DNA of 64,000 nt from Streptomyces longwoodensis (GCF_001514125.1 NZ_KQ948558.1:248001-312000), one strand, 5' to 3'. Counted from the stretch's first letter, positions 14,635-23,149 are shown. Notes: generated by a model not told the origin, from the sequence alone. Made by a program: numbers and translations.

Positions 14635-15165
14635 CAGCCCCCAGGTCTGCAGGGCGAACGGCCGGCCCTTCTCCTCGCCCCTGATCAGCGGTACGTCCAG
14701 CAGCTGGAAGCCCGCCTTGGTGGCGACCGCGACGCTCGCCGCGTTCTCCGCCTCCAGTTCCAGGACGACCCGGTCCGCGCCCAGTTCCTCGAAGGCGTAC
14801 GCCGCCATGACGCGCACCGCGCGGACCGCCAGGGCCTGCCCGCGGTGCGCGGGGCCGATCGCGTAGCCGAGCTCGGTGCCCTCGGGGGCGCGTCGCAGCA
14901 TCACCTCGCCGAGGGGTGCGCCGCCGTCGACGGTGACCGCGAGCAGCATGGCGGTGCCGTCCGCGCGCAGGTGCCGGTCCCGGTCCAGGCGGGCCCACGC
15001 GGCCTCCTCGTCGAACGGGGAGACGATCGGGGTCCAGTACGCGATGTCGGGGTGGTCGAACAGCGCCGGCATCGCCGGCACGTCCGCCTCCGTCCAGTCC
15101 CGCAGGACGAGGCCCTCCCCCGTGAGCCGGATGCGCTCGGGGAACGGGGACGCGGTGCTGCTCAT
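14623..15165 (-). CDS. GNAT-family N-acetyltransferase (RimJ/RimL type)
   Basis: 180 residues. Motif A is ELGYAIGPAHRGQALAVRAVRVM (about 97-119), with a Q-x-A-L variant of the acetyl-CoA pyrophosphate loop. Motif B is ENAASVAVATKAGFQ (about 139-153). RimJ/RimL-type enzymes acetylate protein N-termini or small amines. GGGAGG precedes ATG 15165. The stop lies within the 32-bp tandem duplication. Confidence 0.82.
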   Translation of the reverse strand: MSSTASPFPERIRLTGEGLVLRDWTEADVPAMPALFDHPDIAYWTPIVSPFDEEAAWARLDRDRHLRADGTAMLLAVTVDGGAPLGEVMLRRAPEGTELGYAIGPAHRGQALAVRAVRVMAAYAFEELGADRVVLELEAENAASVAVATKAGFQLLDVPLIRGEEKGRPFALQTWGLDRD

Positions 15166-15251
15166 GCTGGGGGACCTCCCTGGCCGGTGCGAACGAGGCA
15201 GGATAACCGGGCGGGCGGGTGAGGGCCGCCGCTCGGCCCGGGCTCCGGCCG

Positions 15252-15725
15252 TCAGCTCCCCGGCGCCCGCACCGGCGACGTCCCGGCGTCCTGCGACGTT
15301 CCGGCGCCTTGCTGCGCGCCGCCCTCGATCTTGCGCAGCAGTTCCAACAGCGCCTCCCGCTCAGCCGCCGTCAGCACTCCGAAGCACTCGGCGAGCACCG
15401 CGTCCGCGACCTCGTGGCCGGCCTCCAGGCGCCGTTCCCCTTCGGGGGTGAGGTGGTGTTCGATGCGGCGACCGCGCCCGGGGCGGCGGTCCACGAGCCC
15501 CTGGGCCACCAGCCGTCCGGCGAGCGTGCCGAACGCCTGCTCGCTCTGGAACGTGGCTGCGGCCAGCTCCCGCGCACTGGCACCCGGCGTCCGGCTGATC
15601 GCGCGCAGCGCGTCCCACTGCGCGAGCGTGCTGCCGACGGACGCGAGCCGGCTGTCCAGCGCCCGGTGCTGGCGGTACTGGACAGCCTTCACGGCCCGTC
15701 CGAGGATCTGCAGTTCAACGGCCAT
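15252..15725 (-). CDS. MarR-family transcriptional regulator
   Basis: 157 residues with the MarR winged helix (LAQWDALRAISRTPGASARELAAATFQSEQAFGTLAGRLVAQGLV at about 34-78, wing RRPGRGRRIEHHLTPEG) and flanking dimerisation helices. It is divergent from an alpha/beta-hydrolase gene. A 30-bp A/T-rich dyad in the 63-base gap covers both start regions. The simplest model is autorepression together with repression of the hydrolase, relieved by a hydrolase substrate. Confidence 0.87.
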   Translation of the reverse strand: MAVELQILGRAVKAVQYRQHRALDSRLASVGSTLAQWDALRAISRTPGASARELAAATFQSEQAFGTLAGRLVAQGLVDRRPGRGRRIEHHLTPEGERRLEAGHEVADAVLAECFGVLTAAEREALLELLRKIEGGAQQGAGTSQDAGTSPVRAPGS

Positions 15726-15745
15726 GGGGTCAGGCTAACACCTCG

Positions 15746-15775
15746 ACTAAGCTTGCTTAATTAAACATCCTTAGT
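15746..15775. promoter_or_regulatory. Probable MarR operator
   Basis: 30-bp dyad centred on TTAATTAA (15757-15764); 12 of 15 positions pair, with outer arms ACTAAG and CTTAGT. It is sharply A/T-rich in GC-rich DNA and lies between the divergent MarR and hydrolase genes. Confidence 0.7.
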
Positions 15776-15788
15776 TACTGTCGCCGGC

Positions 15789-16553
15789 ATGACTCCACTG
15801 ACGCTCACTTCCCACGGCCCCGCCGCCGGCCGCCCCGTCCTCGTCCTGCACGGTGGGGGCGGCCCCGCCACCGTCGCTCCCCTCGCGGAGCACTTCGCGG
15901 CCACCGCGCCCGTGCTGCTCCCCACCCACCCGGGCTGGAACGGCACGCCCCGGCCCGAGCACTTCCTCCGCGTCGCCGACCTGGCCGCCGCCTACCTCGA
16001 CCTGCTGCACGAGCGGGACCTGTCCGACGTCCTGGTCGTCGGCTCCTCGCTCGGCGGGTGGATCGCCGCCGAGATGGCGACCATGGACACCGGGAGCCGG
16101 ATCAGCGGGGTCGCCCTGGTCGACGCGGTCGGCATCGAGGTCGCCGACGCACCGGTCCAGGACTTCTTCGCCCTGGACGCGCGAGGGGTGGCCGAGCACG
16201 CCTACCACGACCCGGACCGCTTCTACCGCGACCCGGCGACCGTGCCGGCCGAACAACGGGCTGTCGTCCAGGGCAACATGGCGAGCCTGCGCCTCTACTC
16301 CGGCGGACCCGCCATGAGCGACCCCACGCTCCGGGCCCGCCTCGCGGCCGTGGTCGTGCCCGCCCTCGTCCTGTGGGGAGAGAGCGACCGCATCGTGACA
16401 CCGGCCTACGGCAGGGCGTACGCCGCGTCGTTCCGGCAGGCCCGGTTCGAACTCGTCGCCGAGGCAGGCCACTTGCCCCACCTCGAACAGCCGGAGCGCA
16501 CCTTCGCACTCCTCGACGGGTTCGCCGCCCGCTCAGCCCCGACCCGCCCCTGA
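15789..16553 (+). CDS. Alpha/beta hydrolase
   Basis: 254 residues. The oxyanion HGGGGPATV (about 24-32), nucleophile elbow GSSLGG (about 85-90), acid GESDRIVTP (about 197-205) and catalytic His EAGHLPHLEQPE (about 225-236) are all present. Cytosolic. It resembles C-C-bond or ester hydrolases of the MhpC group; the substrate is unknown. No ribosome binding site is clear before the ATG, and the MarR dyad is only 14 bases upstream, so the message may be nearly leaderless. Its 3' end overlaps the convergent TetR gene by 21 bases. Confidence 0.84.
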   Translation: MTPLTLTSHGPAAGRPVLVLHGGGGPATVAPLAEHFAATAPVLLPTHPGWNGTPRPEHFLRVADLAAAYLDLLHERDLSDVLVVGSSLGGWIAAEMATMDTGSRISGVALVDAVGIEVADAPVQDFFALDARGVAEHAYHDPDRFYRDPATVPAEQRAVVQGNMASLRLYSGGPAMSDPTLRARLAAVVVPALVLWGESDRIVTPAYGRAYAASFRQARFELVAEAGHLPHLEQPERTFALLDGFAARSAPTRP

Positions 16554-17129
16554 TCCGCCGGACGCGGCCGGGCCGACCCTCGCCGCACCCTCCAGCACCG
16601 CCCCCGCCACCACGTCGAAGAGCCGGCCGGCCCGGGGCGCGAGCGCGGGCTGGTCACCCAGCCACGCCAGCATGGCGATCAGCGCGAACAGGTCGTCGCC
16701 GTCGATGTCGTGGCGCGCCACGCCCGCTTCCTGCGCGCGGTGCAGGAGCCGGGCGCCCGCCGCGCGCAGGGTGACGCACGAGGCGTGGAGCGCGGAGTCG
16801 GGGTCCTTGATCGCGGCGGCCATCAGCACGGTTGCGCCCCGGTACTCCGTCGTCCAGGCCACGCAGTCCCGCACCCACAAGACGAGGGCGTCCTCGGGTG
16901 AGGCCGACTCCTCCAACTCCCCCGCTTTAGCGGTCATTTCGTCGAATTCGGCCCGCAGCAGGGCGTCGAGCAGCGCCTCGCGCGTCGGGAAGTGACGCAG
17001 CAGGGTCGCGAGCCCGACATCGGCCCGGCGCGCGATGTCCCGCAGCGACACCTCCACACCCTGCTCGGCGATGGCGCTGCCCGCCACGGCGAGCACGTGG
17101 TCGCGGTTCTTCCTGGCGTCGGCGCGCAT
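16533..17129 (-). CDS. TetR-family transcriptional regulator
   Basis: 198 residues. The N-terminal HTH runs from RDHVLAVAGSAIAEQG to DIARRADVGLATLLRHFPTREALLDAL (9-56). The all-helical ligand domain has an SBP-type C-terminal part. GGGGAGCG precedes ATG 17129. Divergent from an NADPH oxidoreductase, with a repeat-rich 137-base gap that looks like its operator. It probably represses both genes. Confidence 0.88.
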   Translation of the reverse strand: MRADARKNRDHVLAVAGSAIAEQGVEVSLRDIARRADVGLATLLRHFPTREALLDALLRAEFDEMTAKAGELEESASPEDALVLWVRDCVAWTTEYRGATVLMAAAIKDPDSALHASCVTLRAAGARLLHRAQEAGVARHDIDGDDLFALIAMLAWLGDQPALAPRAGRLFDVVAGAVLEGAARVGPAASGGSGAGRG

Positions 17130-17172
17130 CGCTCCCCGTCCCTCCTGGGCCCTCGCGAGCCCTCTTGCTATC

Positions 17173-17220
17173 CGGATCAGTGGTCCATATATTCGGATCA
17201 GTGGTTCACTTATATGGACC
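17173..17220. promoter_or_regulatory. Probable TetR operator cluster
   Basis: Perfect inverted repeat GGTCCATATA (17182-17191) / TATATGGACC (17211-17220), interleaved with a direct repeat CGGATCAGTGGT (17173-17184, 17194-17205) spaced 21 bp, two helical turns. It lies in the gap between the divergent TetR and oxidoreductase genes. Confidence 0.68.
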
Positions 17221-17266
17221 GCCGATCCGGATGAGCGTATCCCCGTATCCCGTGCAGGAGGAAACG

Positions 17267-18274
17267 ATGTCGACAGCCACCATGAAGGCCGTCCGGCTCC
17301 ACGCCCACGGCGGCCCCGAGGTGCTGCAGTACGAGGACGTGCCGATCCCGGAGCCCGGGCCGGGCGAGGTGCTCGTGCGGGTGCACGCGGTGGGCGTCAA
17401 TCCCCCCGACTGGCACCTTCGCAACGGGCTGACCACCGTGCCCGGTACGGAGGTGACGGTCACCCTGCCCGTGGTCCCCGGGACCGACGTGTCGGGCGTC
17501 GTGGCGGCCGTGGCCGCGGACGTGGACGGCCTCGCCGTGGGCGACGAGGTGTTCGGACTGCTGCGCTTCCCCAGCTTCGAGGGCAGCGCGTACGCCGAGT
17601 ACGTGGCCGCGCCCGCCGCGCACCTGGCGCGCAAGCCGGCCGGCGTCGACCACGTGCACGCCGCCGGGGCACCCATGGCCGGGCTCACGGCGTGGCAGTT
17701 CCTGATCGACGTGGGACACGACCACCCCTCCCCCTTCCAGGACGCACCGCACCGTCCGGCGCGGCTCGACGCGGGCACGACCGTGCTCGTCAACGGTGCC
17801 GCGGGCGGTGTGGGGCACTTCGCCGTGCAGCTGGCCAAGTGGAAGGGCGCCCGGGTCGTCGCCGTGGCGTCGGGCGGCCACGCGTCGTTCCTGCGCGACC
17901 TCGGCGCCGACCGGTTCCTCGACTACACCAAGGAGCGTCCCGAGGACCTCGTGGACGACGTGGACCTCGTGCTCGACGCGGTCGGCGGCCCCGACAGCCG
18001 GCGGTTCCTGCGCACGCTCAGGCGCGGCGGCTCCCTGTTCCCGGTCCTGCCCGGGGTCTTCGACGAGGCGGAGGTCGCCGCGCTCGGCGTGACGGTCTCC
18101 AGCGCCCAGGTCCGCTCGAGCGGTGCCCAACTCGCCGAGCTGGGACGGCTGCTGGACGCCGGGACGGTCCGGGTGGCGATCGACAGCACGTACGCGCTCG
18201 CGGACGCCCGGTCGGCTCACGAGCGCGCCGCCCGGGGCCACATCCGGGGCAAGATCGTCCTCACGGTCGCCTGA
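17267..18274 (+). CDS. NADP-dependent MDR-family oxidoreductase
   Basis: 335 residues. The GroES-like domain is marked by HAVGVNPPDWHLRNG. The Rossmann domain has the motif TVLVNGAAGGVGHFAVQLAKWKGARVVAVAS (about 171-201). No zinc ligands are seen. The enzyme should reduce quinones or enones with NADPH. GGAGGAAACG precedes ATG 17267. A TetR regulator gene is divergent, and its likely operator overlaps the promoter region. Confidence 0.84.
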   Translation: MSTATMKAVRLHAHGGPEVLQYEDVPIPEPGPGEVLVRVHAVGVNPPDWHLRNGLTTVPGTEVTVTLPVVPGTDVSGVVAAVAADVDGLAVGDEVFGLLRFPSFEGSAYAEYVAAPAAHLARKPAGVDHVHAAGAPMAGLTAWQFLIDVGHDHPSPFQDAPHRPARLDAGTTVLVNGAAGGVGHFAVQLAKWKGARVVAVASGGHASFLRDLGADRFLDYTKERPEDLVDDVDLVLDAVGGPDSRRFLRTLRRGGSLFPVLPGVFDEAEVAALGVTVSSAQVRSSGAQLAELGRLLDAGTVRVAIDSTYALADARSAHERAARGHIRGKIVLTVA

Positions 18275-18446
18275 GCCCCTCCCGCCTGAACCCCTCCCGC
18301 CGGACCGCCGGGCGATCACCCCGGACAGACGTGCGACGGGTGAACTGTCTCCGGGCGGGCCGGCTGCCCCCACCGGCGCTGGCACCCTGGGGGAAGTGAC
18401 CGCAGCAGGGCGGTGAGCTGCGGTGTCGTCGTCATGGGGGGCGGTC

Positions 18447-19277
18447 ATGAGTGTGCGCAGGACGCCTCGGCACGTCGCCTGCGTGATGGACGGCAACGGG
18501 CGCTGGGCCGCGCAGCGGTCCCTGCCCCGGACGTCGGGGCACCGCGCGGCCGAGGCCGCGGTGATCGACGTGATCGAGGCGGCCCGCTCGGCCGGCGTCG
18601 GATGGCTCAGCCTGTACGCGTTCTCCACCGAGAACTGGAGCCGTCCCAGCACGGAGGTCGGCTTCCTCATGCAGCTGGTGCGCCGCGTCGTCCGCAAGCA
18701 CGCGGCGCTGCTGCACGCACGCGGCATCCGCTGCCGCTTCCTCGGGGTCGGTGACCCGCGCGTGCCCGAGCCGCTGGCGCGGGACTTCGCCGACCTGATG
18801 ACCCTCACGCGGGACAACCGCGGCATGACGCTGACCGTCGCCTTCGACCACGGCGGGCGCCGGGACATCGTGGCTGCCGCGCGGTCCCTGATCCGCAGCG
18901 GCGTCCCCGCCGAGACCGTCACCGAGGAGAGCTTCGCCGCGCACCTGCCCTTCCCCGACACCCCCGACGTCGACCTGGTCATCAGGACCTCCGGCGAACA
19001 GCGCATCTCCAACTTCATGCTCTGGCAGGTCGCCTACGCCGAGTGGGTCTTCCCGCAGGTGCTGTGGCCCGACTTCCGCGCCGCGCACTTCCTCGACTGC
19101 CTGCACACCTACCAGCGGCGCGAGCGGCGCTTCGGCGGCGTCGTGCCCGCACAGAGCGAGGGCCCGGGCGAGGGGCCGGGACAGGACCGGGGCCAGGGTC
19201 CCGGCCGCGGCCGGCCCCAGGGCCCCACCCCGGACCAGCCCCCCCACCAGCACCAGAACGGAGCAGACCGAACGTGA
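18447..19277 (+). CDS. cis-Prenyltransferase ((Z)-polyprenyl diphosphate synthase, UppS-like)
   Basis: 276 residues. All catalytic blocks are present: HVACVMDGNGRWAAQRSL with the Mg-binding Asp, SGHRAAEA, YAFSTENWSRPSTEVGFLM, and RTSGEQRISNFMLWQVAYAE. It should elongate an allylic diphosphate with IPP in cis. A 35-residue Gly/Pro/Gln-rich tail is unusual. I prefer ATG 18447; GTG 18423 is in frame. Streptomyces carry several such genes, so this need not be the peptidoglycan enzyme. Its stop overlaps the GTG start of the next gene, a DUF2236 oxygenase, which argues for a shared pathway. Confidence 0.87.
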   Translation: MSVRRTPRHVACVMDGNGRWAAQRSLPRTSGHRAAEAAVIDVIEAARSAGVGWLSLYAFSTENWSRPSTEVGFLMQLVRRVVRKHAALLHARGIRCRFLGVGDPRVPEPLARDFADLMTLTRDNRGMTLTVAFDHGGRRDIVAAARSLIRSGVPAETVTEESFAAHLPFPDTPDVDLVIRTSGEQRISNFMLWQVAYAEWVFPQVLWPDFRAAHFLDCLHTYQRRERRFGGVVPAQSEGPGEGPGQDRGQGPGRGRPQGPTPDQPPHQHQNGADRT

Positions 19278-20788
19278 CCCACGCAGACGACGGTTCCCCC
19301 GACAGCCCCGGTGCCCCCACGGCGGACCACGACGGCGGACCGTCGGGCCGCACGGCAGGGGAGGCGACCCACCCGCTGTTCGGACCCCATTCGGAGTTCC
19401 ACGAGTTCTTCCACGACCCGCGCTGGGCCCTGGCCATGATCCGGGCGACCGTCCTGGAGGCCGCACACCCCCAGGTCGGCGCCGCCCTGATCGACAACTC
19501 CACGTTCGTCACGCACCCCTGGCGGCGGCTGCGCAACACCCTCGTGAGCCTGCAGCGCATGTGGGGCGCGGACGAGCAGGCCCGGCAGCGGGAGGCGCAG
19601 CGGCTCAACCGCCTGCACGCCCGCATGAGCGGCGCCGACGACCGGCACCGCCCGTACGACGCGATGGACCCCGCCGTACGGGCGTGGGTGGTCGCCACCC
19701 TGTTCGAGAGCACCGTGACGATGTGCCGGCTCAGCGGCCAGCCCCTCGAACAGGACGTGATGGAGCGCCTGTACGAGGAGTTCCGCGGGTTCCTCGCCGC
19801 GCTGGAGGGGCACGCCGACCACCTCCCGGCCTCGCTCACCGACTTCTGGCGCTACTACGACCGGATCGTCGAGGAGGAACTCGAGAACACCGAGGCGATG
19901 CGCATCGTCCTCTACAAGCTGTTCGACCACCTCCCGGCGCCGGCCCTGCTGAACGGACTGCCCACCCTGTGGGCGGCGGGTCGTGCCGTCGTCGGCCCGG
20001 TCGTCGGAGCGGTCACCGTGGCGTCGCTGCCCGAGCCCTTCCGCCGGCGCGCCGGGCTGCCCGAACTCCCCGGCGCCCAGACCCTGATGCAGGGCGCCTA
20101 CCTGGCCGCCGGCCTGACCCGCGTCCTGCCCGAGAGCTGGCGCAGGCCCGAGGCCATCACCGACCTGCTCGCCCTCTCCCCGGGCAGCGACGACCCGCGC
20201 GCCCGCACGGTCACCGCCCTGCGTGACGCGATGCACCGGGCCGGTGCCCTCATCCGGCTGATCAGTCCCCTGCCCCCCGAGCCGGAGCCGACGGCGGCGG
20301 ACGGCGGACAGCGGCGTGACGCGGAGGAGTTCTTCGCCGAGGTGCTGGACCAGACCGGCAACGGCTACCTCGACTGGCCCGACCTGGCCGCCATGGCCCG
20401 CGAGCTGTCCACCCGCCTGGACCTGGACGAGCCCGAGGAGAACCGGCTCTACGACGCCTTCGCCGCGTGGTGGCGGGAACTCCAGGCCGCCCTCGACACC
20501 GACGGCGACGGCCGGGTGAGCGCCCAGGAGTACGCGGCCGCCGTACCGTCCTTGGCGGGGCCGGCGCTGATCAAGGTGGCGGAGGTCCTCTTCGACGTCA
20601 CCGACAAGGACGGCAACCAGACCATCGACGCGCAGGAGTACCGCGCCCTGTTCCGCACCGCCTTCCACCGTGACACGGCGGCCTCCGGGACGACGTACTC
20701 GCGCAGCGCCTTCGTGAAGGACTTCGTGTCGTTCATGACCGGCCGGCGCCGCTCGTCACCGTACGACCCGCTGCTCGCCCAGGCGTGA
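19274..20788 (+). CDS. DUF2236/MpaB-type oxygenase domain fused to EF-hand calcium-binding domain
   Basis: 504 residues. Residues about 45-300 match the DUF2236 family of MpaB and rubber oxygenases: FHDPRWALAMIRATVLEAAHPQVGAALID, then LNRLHARMSGADDRHRPYDAMDP and AWVVATLFES, including the His residues that bind haem in relatives. Residues 345-490 form a calmodulin-like unit. Canonical loops start at D408 (DTDGDGRVSAQE) and D444 (DKDGNQTIDAQE), and a weaker one is at D359. It starts at GTG, overlapping the prenyltransferase stop (GTGA). Family members cleave C=C bonds of polyprenyl chains with O2. The fusion suggests calcium-dependent control; this is inference. Confidence 0.78.
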   Translation: MTHADDGSPDSPGAPTADHDGGPSGRTAGEATHPLFGPHSEFHEFFHDPRWALAMIRATVLEAAHPQVGAALIDNSTFVTHPWRRLRNTLVSLQRMWGADEQARQREAQRLNRLHARMSGADDRHRPYDAMDPAVRAWVVATLFESTVTMCRLSGQPLEQDVMERLYEEFRGFLAALEGHADHLPASLTDFWRYYDRIVEEELENTEAMRIVLYKLFDHLPAPALLNGLPTLWAAGRAVVGPVVGAVTVASLPEPFRRRAGLPELPGAQTLMQGAYLAAGLTRVLPESWRRPEAITDLLALSPGSDDPRARTVTALRDAMHRAGALIRLISPLPPEPEPTAADGGQRRDAEEFFAEVLDQTGNGYLDWPDLAAMARELSTRLDLDEPEENRLYDAFAAWWRELQAALDTDGDGRVSAQEYAAAVPSLAGPALIKVAEVLFDVTDKDGNQTIDAQEYRALFRTAFHRDTAASGTTYSRSAFVKDFVSFMTGRRRSSPYDPLLAQA

Positions 20789-20859
20789 GGCGCCCGGCGG
20801 CACCGGCACGGAAGTGGGGCCCGACCGCCTCCGGCGTGGAACCCCGCGGTGCCGGACCG

Positions 20860-21591
20860 TCAGTGCTCGGCGCCCTGGACGCCCGCGACCTGCCGCACCT
20901 GGACGCCGACGGGGGTGGCGGGCCGCAGGCGGGCGGCGGCGTACCGGTGCAGGGTGGTGCGCAGGCGCCGGTACTCCCGCAGGGTCCTGACCTCCACGGC
21001 GCTGGGCCCCTCGGTGTCCCGCACCTTCAGGTGCACGCCGCCGGTGCAGCGGGAGGCGAGGTTGTAGAAGTAGGCGGCGGCGGTGGCCAGGGCCGTCCCG
21101 AGGAGCACCTCGACCATGAGGGTGACGGTGAGGAAGGTCAGTCCCCAGACGGGCGAAGGTCCCGCCTCCGGCTTGGGGTTGAGGAAGTCGATCACCACCC
21201 AGGTGAGGGAGGCGGCCACCGCCAGGCACACGCCCAGGGCGAGACACACCAGGGCGCTGGTGGCCGCCACCGACCACAGGTCGACCTGCGTCAGCTGCCG
21301 GCCGGGCCGGGAGGGGTGGGGGGTCGCCCCGCTCGGGGACGCGAGGGGCGGGGCAGGGTCCTGGACCGGGAACGGGTCGGCCTGGACAGCCGTCTCGGGA
21401 GCCATCACCCGTACGCCCGAGGCGACTTGCGCCGACCGGGCCACCTGGGCCGGAGGGGCGACCCGGGGAGCCGGTGCGGCCGGGACCGCCGTACCGGGCG
21501 GCTCCTGGCCGCCGTGGGGGGAGGGCCGGGCGCCGGATCCCTTCGGCTGCCTGCGCGTGTTCCTACCGCGGGCGCTCTTGGCGCGGCCCAT
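20860..21591 (-). CDS. Two-helix membrane protein with long disordered N-terminus (DUF3566-like)
   Basis: 243 residues. Residues 1-100 are Pro/Ala/Gly-rich and basic. Two membrane helices follow (about 108-133 and 148-175) around a short loop, with QVDLWSVAATSALVC at the first helix resembling DUF3566 proteins. The last 60 residues are polar. Function unknown. The gene stands alone between the MpaB-EF protein (convergent, 71 bases) and the XRE-cupin regulator. Confidence 0.6.
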   Translation of the reverse strand: MGRAKSARGRNTRRQPKGSGARPSPHGGQEPPGTAVPAAPAPRVAPPAQVARSAQVASGVRVMAPETAVQADPFPVQDPAPPLASPSGATPHPSRPGRQLTQVDLWSVAATSALVCLALGVCLAVAASLTWVVIDFLNPKPEAGPSPVWGLTFLTVTLMVEVLLGTALATAAAYFYNLASRCTGGVHLKVRDTEGPSAVEVRTLREYRRLRTTLHRYAAARLRPATPVGVQVRQVAGVQGAEH

Positions 21592-21767
21592 GCCGGTCTC
21601 CTCCCGTGTCGACGCCCCAGCCCGACCTCTTCACCGGCGGGACGCTTCGACGGTAGGTGCGAGCGCCGGGTCCCGCATCCCGGGCCACGGCGCCGCCGGC
21701 CCCGGGTCCTCCGTGTGGGCGGGCCCGAGGACAGGCGCCCGTGCCCCGTGTCCGCCGACGAGGCGGT

Positions 21768-22352
21768 TCAGGTCGCGGAGGCGGGCCCCGGCGGCAGGTG
21801 GACGGTCATGACGAGGTGACAGGTCTCCGTGCCCGCGCCGCGGTACGTGTGGGACGCGCTGCCGTCGAAGGTGGCCGTCTGCCCCGCTGCCACGGCGTGC
21901 TCCGTGCCGTCGACGAGCAAGGTCATCCGGCCGGCGGTCACACTGATGGTCTCCACCACCCCGGCCTGGTGCGGGTGGCTCGGGTACTCCTCCCCCGGTT
22001 CCAGCCGCCAGCGCCACACCTCGACCGGGGCCGGACCCGAGGTCGTGAGCATCAGCCGTGCCTCGCTCCCCCGCTCCCCCGTCCACAGCGGCGCCACGGC
22101 GTCCGCGGCCACCACGCGGACGCGGCCCTCGGGCGGTCCCTGCATGAGGGCGGACACGGGGAGGCCGAGGGCGTCGGCCAGCCGGACCAGGGTGGCCAGG
22201 TTGGGGTTTCCCTGTGCTTTCTCCAGTGCCACCAGCGCGCCCTTGCTGACCTGGGCCCGCCGGCCCAGCTCCTCCAGCGACAGGCCCGCCCGGGTGCGCG
22301 CCGCCCGGACGTTGTGCGCGACCGTCCGCAGCGCCGCGGCCGTCTCCGCCAC
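21768..22352 (-). CDS. XRE-family HTH regulator with C-terminal cupin domain
   Basis: 194 residues. The HTH (VRAARTRAGLSLEELGRRAQVSKGALVALEKAQGNPNLATLVRLADALG, about 15-63) is followed by a single-domain cupin (about 110-190, WRLEPGEEYPSHPHQAGVVETI and GQTATFDGSASHTYRG, with His/Glu metal-ligand positions). Such regulators sense small effectors through the cupin. GTG start behind AGGAGGGATGACCAG. Divergent from a PaiB-like flavoprotein gene, with direct repeats in the gap. Confidence 0.87.
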   Translation of the reverse strand: MAETAAALRTVAHNVRAARTRAGLSLEELGRRAQVSKGALVALEKAQGNPNLATLVRLADALGLPVSALMQGPPEGRVRVVAADAVAPLWTGERGSEARLMLTTSGPAPVEVWRWRLEPGEEYPSHPHQAGVVETISVTAGRMTLLVDGTEHAVAAGQTATFDGSASHTYRGAGTETCHLVMTVHLPPGPASAT

Positions 22353-22408
22353 CTGGTCATCCCTCCTCGGTCCTGGATGGATCGTTCCGGATCACTCCAC
22401 TGGACCGC

Positions 22409-22466
22409 CCGGTCGTTCGATTGACAGGCGGCGGTCGGTCTGATGTACGGTCCGGTCGTTCGGTTG
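22409..22466. promoter_or_regulatory. Direct-repeat operator and promoter between xre-cupin and paiB-like genes
   Basis: Two 15-bp copies CCGGTCGTTCGATTG (22409-22423) and CCGGTCGTTCGGTTG (22452-22466) are 43 bp apart, four helical turns. TTGACA (22421-22426) overlaps the first copy and could be the -35 of the plus-strand gene, with TACGGT (22446-22451) as -10. Confidence 0.6.
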
Positions 22467-22501
22467 GATCGTACGGGATGGACGGTACGGAGGAGCACGG
22501 C

Positions 22502-23149
22502 ATGCTGGTTCACCCCTGGGACGCGAGCCTGGACGACGCCGAGTGGCAGAGCTGGATCGCCGACGGCCACGACTTCGGGCTGCTCGTCGTCAACGGGACG
22601 CCGGGCCGGCCGCCGCACACCGTCCCCACCCACTTCACCTGCGACGGGCCACGGCTCCTCGTGCACCTCGCCCGTCCCAACCCCGTCTGGGCGGCGATCG
22701 AGCACGACCCGGACGTCGTGCTGACGGTCATCGGCGACTACGCCTTCGTACCCGGCCCCTGGCGCGCCCCGGCGGACACCCCGCCGGCCGATGGCGTGCC
22801 GACCAGCTACTACTCGGCCGTCCGGTTCACCTGCCGGGCTCACGTCGTCGACGACCCGGAGGACAAGGCCGACCTGCTGCGCCGCCAGCTCGCCCACTTC
22901 CAGCCGGACGGCGACCACGCCCCCGTCGCCGCGGACCGGCCCCCGTACGGCCGGATGCTGTCCGGCATCCGCGGGCTGCGGCTGGACGTCACCGAGGTGC
23001 TGGCCAAGTTCAAGTACGACGACCACAAGCCCGTCGAGCACCGCGCCGCGGTCGCCGACCACCTCACCGCCCGCGACCGGGGCCTCGACGGACCCGCCGC
23101 CCGCCAACAGCGCCGCCGCCTGGACCGTATCGGCCCCTGGACGCCCTGA
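22502..23149 (+). CDS. FMN-binding PaiB-family protein (negative transcriptional regulator family)
   Basis: 215 residues with family landmarks VNGTPGRPPHTVPTHF, GDYAFVPGPW, GVPTSYYSAVRF and LSGIRGLRLDVTEVLAKFKY. PaiB proteins have a split-barrel FMN fold; their exact role is unsettled. ATG 22502 gives the typical MLVHPWD start and has GGAGGAG at good spacing; ATG 22478 does not. Divergently controlled with the XRE-cupin gene. The next gene starts 82 bases downstream and may share the message. Confidence 0.84.
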   Translation: MLVHPWDASLDDAEWQSWIADGHDFGLLVVNGTPGRPPHTVPTHFTCDGPRLLVHLARPNPVWAAIEHDPDVVLTVIGDYAFVPGPWRAPADTPPADGVPTSYYSAVRFTCRAHVVDDPEDKADLLRRQLAHFQPDGDHAPVAADRPPYGRMLSGIRGLRLDVTEVLAKFKYDDHKPVEHRAAVADHLTARDRGLDGPAARQQRRRLDRIGPWTP

